Below, piece by piece: positions 1-5,263 of a stretch of DNA of 6,394 nt (its first letter is position 1; each line of letters starts with the position of its first letter). The position numbers and the translations under genes are program-made. The notes beneath the pieces were generated by a model that saw only the letters and a program-made list of their open reading frames with translations, was not told the origin of the DNA and made no database searches. Source of the DNA: Fimbriimonadales bacterium (GTDB taxonomy: Bacteria > Armatimonadota > Fimbriimonadia > Fimbriimonadales > Fimbriimonadaceae); contig JAPLCS010000263.1 in NCBI GenBank assembly GCA_026392145.1, positions 1 to 6,394 of the forward strand, given 5' to 3'.

Positions 1-1
1 A

Positions 2-697
2 GCCGAAAAGACTGACAAAGAAGGCCTTTACAACATCAATGGTCGAAAAATGTTCATCACCAACGGTGGCAAGGCCGACCTAATCATTTTGATTGCACGA
101 ACCAGCGAAACTGAACTCTCTGCTTTCCTAGTTGAGACCAACCAGCCAGGATTCAAGCTAGAAAAGAGAATCCACACCGTAGGCGTTTCCGCTTCAAATA
201 CCGTTCAATTTGCACTCGAAAATGCAATTGGATGGCACACTCCATGCTCGTTCGAGCAGGCAATCGGGCTTCTTTATCGTGGTCGACTGGGCATTGCCGC
301 CATGGCGGTAGGCATTGCCGAAAAAGCCCTTGAACTCATGCTCGACTACAGCAAGCAACGGGAACAATTCAATAGAAGACTGTGCGATATGCAAAGTGTT
401 CAAAACATGATTGCTGACAGCGCCATGGAAGTTGAAGCCGCGAGATTGCTCCTTCACAAAGGAGCCGCTATGTACGATCAAGGCCTTCCAGTAGTGAAAG
501 AAAGTTCTTTCGCCAAGTTGTATGCCTCTGAAACCGCCAATCGAGTTACCAACCGAGCCATTCAAATTCACGGTGGCAGAGGAATGACCCAAGAATTCCT
601 CGTCGAAAAACTTTGGAGAGACGCCAAACTCACCGAAATTGGTGAAGGTTGTTCCGAAATTCAGCGCATGGTCATCGCAAAACAAGTTCTAAAATAA
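2..697 (+). CDS. Acyl-CoA dehydrogenase, C-terminal part (5' end outside window)
   Basis: FAD-dependent alpha,beta-dehydrogenation of an acyl-CoA thioester, passing electrons to electron-transfer flavoprotein; cytoplasmic. The frame is open from base 2, so the first ATG at 50 is internal; 231 residues are visible of a family length near 380. The visible start is the middle beta domain ('YNINGRKMFITNG', then 'KADLIILIART'), followed by the C-terminal helical domain: the 'YSKQREQFNRRL..MQSVQNMIAD' signature, the 'QIHGGRGM' flavin/dimer segment, and 'RDAKLTEIGEGCSEIQRMVIA' near the end. The Glu of 'GEGCSEIQ' (codon 644-646) sits where short- and medium-chain enzymes carry the catalytic base. 'IGEGC' replaces the common 'IYEGT', a mild divergence. 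Chain-length specificity cannot be read from this part. It is followed after 22 bp by a gene on the same strand. Confidence 0.93.
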   Translation, partial: AEKTDKEGLYNINGRKMFITNGGKADLIILIARTSETELSAFLVETNQPGFKLEKRIHTVGVSASNTVQFALENAIGWHTPCSFEQAIGLLYRGRLGIAAMAVGIAEKALELMLDYSKQREQFNRRLCDMQSVQNMIADSAMEVEAARLLLHKGAAMYDQGLPVVKESSFAKLYASETANRVTNRAIQIHGGRGMTQEFLVEKLWRDAKLTEIGEGCSEIQRMVIAKQVLK

Positions 698-719
698 AGA
701 ACTGACGCCATAATAAAGC

Positions 720-1814
720 ATGCTTCTGGCATCCGCTTTACTCCTCGGACTTGGTTCCTTGCAGCAATCTGCAGGGAATCAAGCAGCCCCAGTTGAACTC
801 TTCAGAAAGTTCACGGTTGGTGAAAAGCTCACCTACGTCACCAAGGCTGTATTCACCGATGAACAACGTGTAGGATCACTCCAAACATTTCTTCCAAGCG
901 ATGAGGAAATTACTTACCGTCATTCGCTCGAAGTGAAAAAGCTGAAAGCAGATGGCATCGCCGAGGTCCTCTACCTTCGCCCAACCATGACCATCACCGA
1001 AGGCGATACTGGCGACTCTGAGGCAAAATCGACCGTTAACAAAACCGACGAGCGCATTCTGCTTGACATCACTCCAATCAACGAAGTCATTCAAATGAAG
1101 GACCTCAACCCCAAAAAGGAAAAGAAAGGCGGAGAAAGCAAAAGCGATGGATTAAGACTGAGAACGCAAGGCCAACAGGCCGACGCAGCAACCCAAATAC
1201 TTCTTCAGGAGTATGTGGGTGATTTCCAGCGTCTCGCATTCTTTGTTGGCAGTCTCGATACTGGTCTCGACATCTCACCTCGAACTACGTTCGAGGAAGT
1301 TAAAGTGGGTGATACGTGGAAAAAAACCGCAACCTATCAGCCCCAAAAGCTCAAAGGCCAAGGTGACAAACAAGCAGTTCAGCGTCTGGACTACACCTAC
1401 ACCTACTTGGGACTGATGAAAAATAAAGAAGGCAAAGAAGTCCAGCGGATTCAAGCGAAAGTTATTTTTGAAAACGACATCTCGGAATACGCTCGACAAC
1501 TGGTAGGAGCATCAAAGGGCGCGATGTATATCAAGTCAGCTCCCATAAAGTTCACTGGACAGATTGACTTCGATTGTGACCCCGCGACCATGCACCTTCT
1601 AAAAGCCACAGCAGAATCAAACGGTAGCTTCTCACTCAACCTAAAGGGAGTAGATATGCCCTACGTCGAAGACAGATTCAAAGGCAGAACAACGGTAAAG
1701 CTCGAAAGCTGGATAAAAGGCGGAACCGCGAAACCAGAGCCTGCCAAATCAGTTAAAAAAAAAAAAAAAACTAACACGAATTCAAAAGGCAAGAAATCAG
1801 GTGGCGGACTCTAA
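720..1814 (+). CDS. Secreted protein of unknown function with lysine-rich tail
   Basis: I do not recognise a family with confidence. The 364-residue product begins with a short hydrophobic stretch (residues 1-14) followed by 'QQSAGNQAAP', compatible with a signal peptide cut near residue 22, although there is no basic n-region. The start is constrained: an in-frame TAA lies at 714-716, so ATG 720 is the first possible codon. No clear Shine-Dalgarno is present. The body looks beta-rich, with alternating polar and hydrophobic residues, a charged insertion at 128-153 and a 'VKVGDTWKKTATY' segment at 195-206 that vaguely recalls large secreted or lipoprotein beta families; that resemblance is weak. 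There is one Cys (286), so no lipobox and no disulfide. The C-terminus (336-364) is low-complexity: five Lys encoded by a run of 16 A, then Lys, Ser and Gly. It lies 22 bp after the dehydrogenase and 13 bp before the HD-GYP gene, so it may be co-transcribed with both. Confidence 0.8.
   Translation: MLLASALLLGLGSLQQSAGNQAAPVELFRKFTVGEKLTYVTKAVFTDEQRVGSLQTFLPSDEEITYRHSLEVKKLKADGIAEVLYLRPTMTITEGDTGDSEAKSTVNKTDERILLDITPINEVIQMKDLNPKKEKKGGESKSDGLRLRTQGQQADAATQILLQEYVGDFQRLAFFVGSLDTGLDISPRTTFEEVKVGDTWKKTATYQPQKLKGQGDKQAVQRLDYTYTYLGLMKNKEGKEVQRIQAKVIFENDISEYARQLVGASKGAMYIKSAPIKFTGQIDFDCDPATMHLLKATAESNGSFSLNLKGVDMPYVEDRFKGRTTVKLESWIKGGTAKPEPAKSVKKKKKTNTNSKGKKSGGGL
1755..1770 (+). repeat. A16 homopolymer inside a coding region
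   Basis: Sixteen consecutive A lie in the secreted-protein gene and encode Lys 346-350 plus the first base of Thr 351. One extra A would give Lys5-Asn and then an immediate TAA; one fewer would read on in another frame to a TAA near 1823. Either change affects only the last 14 or so residues. Confidence 0.95.
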
Positions 1815-1827
1815 ACGTCTCTAACTG

Positions 1828-3108
1828 TTGGAAATGTCCGAGGCCAATCCGCTGTCAAACAACCCAACTCCTCAGAACTCAGATAATCTCATTAGAGTTG
1901 GGTTGATTTTGCTCTTCTCAATGCTGTTGAGTGGAGTTGCCTCAATGCACTCTCCCACAGCCGTTCTTTTCGTAATTCCCTTCTGCTTCATTTCCTGTCT
2001 GCAAGTGCTCAAACTCGACCGCTGGCACTTTCTGCATGTAAGTTTCTTGCTTGTTGCAATCATGATGGTTGACACTAAATTAGCTGGTGCCATGTGGATC
2101 TACTACTCGCTTGTCGCTTCTCTTCTATCCAAGCGAGGAGTGTACGGTGTGTCATGCATCCTTGTCGGAGACTTACTAAGCCTTCCGATGTTCGCCGTCA
2201 CCTTAGCCGTGTTTAAGCCCGAAGTATGGCCCCTCACAGCCGCAGTCACTCTCTTCCTTCGAAGCCTGATCACCAGCCGACTACCAAAAATTACCGGCTG
2301 GAAACTCGAAATCGGTGCGATGTCAGGATACGGTTCACTGGTAGCTGCTAGCCTAACCGCTGGAACTATCACCGCCTGTTTCTATCTTGAGGAACTGAAA
2401 CTCTCCCCCAACTTCCTGGTCCAAATCACTTTCATCAACATCGTTGCATTTGTACTGCTTCTCAAATTCCAATCATCGTTCCAGATGATGCGACAAGGCA
2501 TTCTCGGGCTCTGTAACCTACTTCATTACGCACATCCCTACACTAGCGGGCACTCCAAACGTGTCGCCGGATTGGCAAGAGAAACAGGCCGTAGAATTGG
2601 GCTCCCAGAGTGGAAACTAGACCAGGTTGTGTTTGCCGCACTTCTCCACGATATTGGCAAAGTTGCCATTGATGAAAGAATCCTAGAAAAACCAGGGAAA
2701 CTTGATGACCAGGAGTTTGCCGAAATAAAAAAACACCCCGTCACGGGTGAATCCATACTCAAGCCATTGAGTGATCTCGGCAACGCTCACAACTGGATTC
2801 GCCATCACCACGAAAGAGTCGATGGTTGTGGCTATCCCGATAAAGAACAAGACCTCAACATCCCACTAGAAAGCAAACTCATCTGTGTGATCGACGCCTT
2901 CGATGCAATGACAGACAATAAAGCTGACGGCCATCGCAGACTGTACAGAGAACCCTACTCAGTTGAAAAAGCACTCGGTGAACTACAACGATGTGCAGGA
3001 ACTCAATTCGACCCTGAAATTGTCCGAATCTTTGAACAAGTCGTGAGGGAATCCGAACCCTTGTCCGATGAAACAGTTCAACCAACCTTGGAGGAAGCAA
3101 CCCCATGA
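1828..3108 (+). CDS. Membrane HD-GYP domain protein, predicted cyclic-di-GMP phosphodiesterase
   Basis: Predicted to hydrolyse cyclic di-GMP at the inner face of the membrane. Residues 1-20 are polar. About 22-214 hold roughly eight hydrophobic segments (near 22-40, 44-60, 66-82, 84-100, 104-128, 133-150, 163-186, 195-213), a membrane domain I cannot assign to a named sensor family. The HD-GYP domain spans about 225-406: H242, HD at 274-275 ('HDIGK'), H303, 'HHERVDGCGYP' at 327-337, and D356 in 'DAFDAMT'. These are the expected metal-ligand and signature positions, so the enzyme looks active. There is no receiver, PAS or GGDEF domain. The tail from 407 is acidic. Numbering is from the TTG at 1828; the ATG at 1834, two codons later, is an equally good or better start, and neither has a Shine-Dalgarno. 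The gene lies 13 bp after the previous one and overlaps the next by 4 bp. Confidence 0.93.
   Translation: MEMSEANPLSNNPTPQNSDNLIRVGLILLFSMLLSGVASMHSPTAVLFVIPFCFISCLQVLKLDRWHFLHVSFLLVAIMMVDTKLAGAMWIYYSLVASLLSKRGVYGVSCILVGDLLSLPMFAVTLAVFKPEVWPLTAAVTLFLRSLITSRLPKITGWKLEIGAMSGYGSLVAASLTAGTITACFYLEELKLSPNFLVQITFINIVAFVLLLKFQSSFQMMRQGILGLCNLLHYAHPYTSGHSKRVAGLARETGRRIGLPEWKLDQVVFAALLHDIGKVAIDERILEKPGKLDDQEFAEIKKHPVTGESILKPLSDLGNAHNWIRHHHERVDGCGYPDKEQDLNIPLESKLICVIDAFDAMTDNKADGHRRLYREPYSVEKALGELQRCAGTQFDPEIVRIFEQVVRESEPLSDETVQPTLEEATP
1860..1905 (+). repeat. Perfect 11-bp inverted repeat in the 5' end of the HD-GYP gene
   Basis: CAACCCAACTC at 1860-1870 is the exact reverse complement of GAGTTGGGTTG at 1895-1905, with a 24-base spacer. 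It covers codons 11-26, and the right arm is followed by 'ATTTTGCTCTTCTC'. In the mRNA it could form a stable hairpin shortly after the start codon. The sequence shows the repeat directly; any role is inference. Confidence 0.75.
3090..3095 (+). promoter_or_regulatory. Shine-Dalgarno for the degenerate HD-GYP gene
   Basis: GGAGGA lies 9 bases before ATG 3105, inside the last codons of the upstream gene. It is the clearest ribosome-binding site in the window and fixes the start of the downstream gene. With the ATGA overlap it supports translational coupling. Confidence 0.75.
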
Positions 3109-3701
3109 TCACAAGTTGGACTGTTCTCTCAGCCTTTCTATCTGTGAATGCAATAATTGCGTTTCTTTACATTCCCGCAATGAATCGCCGAAGGCGACAT
3201 GAGTTAGCAGTGAGCATTGCTGCCGCTGTTGAATCCAGGGCACCAATCACCACCGAAAATCACCTGCAATGTTCCGAAATTTCAGCCCAAATTGCAAGAA
3301 AACTTGGGCTCAAACGACAGGAGATTATTCAGTTACAACTCTCAGCCCTGCTTCACAATATCGGGCAAAGTGCAGTTCCTATCGCGATTCTTAGAAATAC
3401 CTCTCCGTGGCACCACGAGGACGAGGCTCTTTTCTCACGCCACCCCGAACTCGGTGCGGCAATTCTTTCACAAATCCCTTCGCTCGCCCAGTGCTCATCC
3501 GCTGTCCAATTTCACCGAGCACGCTTCGACACAGTAAAAGAAGCGCCCATCGAATCAAGAATAATTGGCACCGTGTCGGAATATCTACGATTATCTCGCG
3601 TCCTTAGCCCCGAACGCGCAATGCTCGCCGTTGAAAAAGAATCGGGAATGCAGTTCGATCCCCAAGTAGTAAACGCGCTCAAAATAGTTCAATCCCACTA
3701 A
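3105..3701 (+). CDS. Membrane-anchored degenerate HD-GYP-like protein, predicted catalytically inactive
   Basis: A 198-residue protein with one N-terminal membrane segment (about 5-25), a basic 'NRRRRH' stop-transfer patch (27-32), then a cytoplasmic HD-type helical domain. It aligns by eye with the HD-GYP domain of the gene before it: 'ENHLQCSEISAQIARKLGL' to the first helix with H53 kept, 'SALLHNIGQ' at 80-88 to 'AALLHDIGK', 'RHPELGAAIL' at 112-121 to 'KHPVTGESIL', and 'GMQFDPQVV' at 181-189 to 'GTQFDPEIV'. Key residues are lost: HD is HN (84-85), HHE is FHR (136-138), DGxGYP is absent, and the Asp of 'DAFD' is Ser or Val (157-158). Hence it probably cannot hydrolyse cyclic di-GMP. It may bind the nucleotide, or dimerise with and regulate its neighbour. 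The ATG overlaps the upstream TGA (ATGA, 3105-3108). An alternative reading is a non-GYP HDOD-like domain. Confidence 0.85.
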   Translation: MITSWTVLSAFLSVNAIIAFLYIPAMNRRRRHELAVSIAAAVESRAPITTENHLQCSEISAQIARKLGLKRQEIIQLQLSALLHNIGQSAVPIAILRNTSPWHHEDEALFSRHPELGAAILSQIPSLAQCSSAVQFHRARFDTVKEAPIESRIIGTVSEYLRLSRVLSPERAMLAVEKESGMQFDPQVVNALKIVQSH

Positions 3702-3778
3702 ATCACTTGCCACCAAGTACGAAGAGCACATTACGAAAAATCGGCTACACACTTGAGATTTAGCAACACGCTCCAACG

Positions 3779-4324
3779 TCACTTATTGTCTCTGAACATT
3801 GGTTCCCAATTCATGGCTCGAAGCAATGCAATCTTCATCCGGTGCCCTTTCCCATCAGCAGAAGCCCAAGCAGCAATATCTTGGTTCTGAAAGATTGGCT
3901 TAACTGACTCTTTGGTGACCAAAGTGTGATATCCATTGCTGGTGGTGTTCACAAACACCGGTAACTGCTCGGCGTTTTCTAACGATGAAATCTTGATTAG
4001 ACTCACCGCCGGATTCAAACCTATGTCAAACGTGCTTGAGCCCGAGCCAGCATGCTTAGTCCCCAGACGATCACGGTTGCGATAGTACGGTAATAAGGCA
4101 GTATTCCAATGCCTCGCCGGGCAAGCACGCTCATCATAATCACTCGAATACTCCAACCAGTTGCGGGTCATCGCTCGATGAATTCCCATGACAGAAACAG
4201 AAAACGCAGTCCTTTCAGATTCCAAAAACGCACAGAAAAACCAAGCTAACCCAGCAAACAAGCAGGAATACACTATGACTTTCCATCGACTTGGAGGCTG
4301 TATATAACGTTTTTTGTCTCTCAT
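3779..4324 (-). CDS. Single-pass membrane protein with pilin-like (H-X9-DG-type) region
   Basis: A 181-residue protein: basic N-terminus ('MRDKKRY'), one membrane segment at about 15-34, then an extracytoplasmic region. 'YSSDYDERACP' (59-69), 'HWNTALLPYYRNR' (72-84), the 'IGLNPAVSLIKISSLENAEQ' stretch (101-120) and 'ASADGKGHRM' (155-163) follow the layout of pilin-like proteins with a C-terminal H-X9-DG domain: 'Y..DYDE', a W..AL.PY.KN block, a model-protein block, then a DGH-like end. I recognise this from pattern memory, so the assignment is tentative. Unlike true prepilins there is no G|FTLxE cleavage site at the head of the hydrophobic segment, and the usual paired Cys are reduced to C68 in this region. 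It may therefore be a membrane-retained relative rather than a pilus subunit. It stands alone on the minus strand, converging on the degenerate HD-GYP gene. The ATG has only a weak GAAG-type ribosome site. Confidence 0.75.
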   Translation of the reverse strand: MRDKKRYIQPPSRWKVIVYSCLFAGLAWFFCAFLESERTAFSVSVMGIHRAMTRNWLEYSSDYDERACPARHWNTALLPYYRNRDRLGTKHAGSGSSTFDIGLNPAVSLIKISSLENAEQLPVFVNTTSNGYHTLVTKESVKPIFQNQDIAAWASADGKGHRMKIALLRAMNWEPMFRDNK

Positions 4325-4551
4325 TTACAAGTTCTTCAGAGAAGTTACTCTATCCCTGGCATTTTCTCTCGCACCAAAAGGTGCTCAGACGCATAGCCTT
4401 TGCCACAGTGAGTCTAAGTTTCTCTATTGTCCTCCAGCAACGCCTAAATAAACGAACCACAGAATATGAGTTCGAGAGCATCAAAACCAGAAGAAACAAG
4501 CTTCCGAAACCATCTTTTTGACAGCATAAATACTGGGTAACATCGCAGATA
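4325..4551. other. Non-coding stretch between divergent genes
   Basis: No convincing gene is seen on either strand; open frames here lack family features and ribosome sites. It should hold the promoter of the minus-strand membrane protein and of the + strand genes to the right. A perfect TTGACA (-35 type) occurs at 4518-4523, but no good -10 stands at the usual 16-18 base spacing, so I do not call a promoter. An inverted repeat at 4371-4384 is listed separately. Confidence 0.6.
4371..4384. repeat. Short perfect inverted repeat, GCACC-AAAA-GGTGC
   Basis: Two 5-bp GC-rich arms flank an AAAA loop, 47 bp upstream of the minus-strand start at 4324. It could be an operator or a leader hairpin. There is no adjacent T-run on either strand, so it does not look like a terminator. 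Arms this short can arise by chance. Confidence 0.4.
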
Positions 4552-4668
4552 ATGAAATCGAAATTCCCTTGGATTGGGCTCATTGTTTTGATTCTCACCG
4601 TCGCTATTTTCTGGATACTTCCTAGTCAGCAAGCCACTCCTAACATCCAAACTGTTTCACAAAAGTAG
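4552..4668 (+). CDS. Possible 38-residue single-TM peptide
   Basis: ATG 4552 to TAG 4668 encodes 38 residues. The N-terminus is short and basic (MKSKFP), then an uninterrupted hydrophobic span runs over about residues 7-23 ('WIGLIVLILTVAIFWIL'), then a polar tail ('PSQQATPNIQTVSQK') follows. This layout (positive-inside N-terminus, one membrane helix, polar tail) is typical of bacterial small membrane proteins. There is no clear Shine-Dalgarno. It ends 24 bp before the GTG of the reductase-like gene on the same strand, so the two may be co-transcribed. No family is recognised, and a chance open frame is possible. Confidence 0.45.
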   Translation: MKSKFPWIGLIVLILTVAIFWILPSQQATPNIQTVSQK

Positions 4669-4692
4669 CCAAAACTTGGGTAACTTGAATAG

Positions 4693-5214
4693 GTGCTAAC
4701 GACCCTTTTTATCGCCACCAGCCTAGACGGTTACATTGCTGGTCCAGATGATGATTTGTCGTGGCTTTTCACGGATACTGACTACGGATTCGATGAGTTT
4801 TTTGAATCTGTTGACACCCTAATTATGGGACGTGGAACCTATGACGTCGTTCGAAAAATGGGCAAATGGCCATACCGAGGAAAACGAACAATGGTGGTCA
4901 CTCGCTCAGAAAAGATTGAGATCACAACCGCCGATACGGCCTATTTTAATGGCTCCCTCAAAAACCTTGAAGAACTATTAAAGGAACAAGGGACCAAGCG
5001 ATCTTGGCTCGTGGGCGGCGGAGAACTCGTAGCCGGTTACCTTGAGGAAGGACTGATTGAAGAAGTCGTGGTTTCGGTCCACCCGGTGATTCTTGGCAAA
5101 GGCGTTCAACTCTTCCCACCGGGAATTCAAAAAACCAAGCTCAGTCTTATCAACGCAGAAGCATTTGACAGTGGACTCGTACAGTTAAGATACAAAGTCC
5201 ACCCAAAATCCTGA
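4693..5214 (+). CDS. Dihydrofolate reductase family protein (RibD C-terminal domain)
   Basis: A 173-residue stand-alone member of the DHFR/RibD C-terminal fold, a presumed NAD(P)H-dependent reductase whose substrate is unknown; YyaP/YwjB-like proteins are of this kind. Visible family segments are 'ATSLDGYIAGPDDDLSWL' (8-25), 'DTLIMGRGTYDVV' (41-53), 'WPYRGKRTMVVTR' (59-71), the cofactor-binding 'WLVGGGELV' (105-113), 'EEGLIEEVVVSVHPVILGKG' (118-137) and 'LF' just after. The length is full for the family, and there is no deaminase domain, so it is not a riboflavin-pathway RibD. The GTG start is forced: the preceding codon (4690-4692) is an in-frame TAG, and downstream starts would remove the SLDGYIA motif. 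No good Shine-Dalgarno is seen; 'TGGGTAAC' lies 8 bases upstream. The gene converges on proS with a 49-bp gap. Confidence 0.92.
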   Translation: MLTTLFIATSLDGYIAGPDDDLSWLFTDTDYGFDEFFESVDTLIMGRGTYDVVRKMGKWPYRGKRTMVVTRSEKIEITTADTAYFNGSLKNLEELLKEQGTKRSWLVGGGELVAGYLEEGLIEEVVVSVHPVILGKGVQLFPPGIQKTKLSLINAEAFDSGLVQLRYKVHPKS

Positions 5215-5263
5215 CGTTCAACCGCAACGCGAGCAGTATGCAAATAAGCTAGACGCTCCGCGC

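Noticed and set aside
194..685. 163-codon minus-strand open frame opposite the acyl-CoA dehydrogenase
   Set aside because: It is antisense to a well-conserved gene and its product has no family motifs, so it is a shadow of the real frame.
2103..2372. Minus-strand open frame inside the HD-GYP membrane domain
   Set aside because: It is antisense to hydrophobic coding sequence, and its Arg/Ser/Thr-rich product is the usual artefact of that.
3705..3718. Hairpin ACTTG-CCAC-CAAGT in the convergent junction, as a terminator
   Set aside because: Only 5 bp, AT-rich and with no T-run on either strand; too weak to call.
4291..4521. 76-codon + strand open frame across the 5' end of the pilin-like gene
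   Set aside because: Part is antisense to a supported gene; the product is irregular and has no ribosome site.
4518..4553. Promoter with perfect TTGACA at 4518
   Set aside because: The best TATAAT-like hexamer (GATAAT, 4548-4553) is 24 bases away and overlaps the start codon; spacing is wrong.
4350..4598. 82-codon minus-strand open frame in the non-coding stretch
   Set aside because: Irregular Cys- and Arg-rich product with no domain pattern; it overlaps the better-ordered 38-residue frame on the other strand.
5228..5262. Imperfect pairing CGCGAGC / GCTCCGCG between the reductase-like gene and proS, as a shared terminator
   Set aside because: It needs a bulge and a 20-base loop and has no T-run, so no terminator is claimed.
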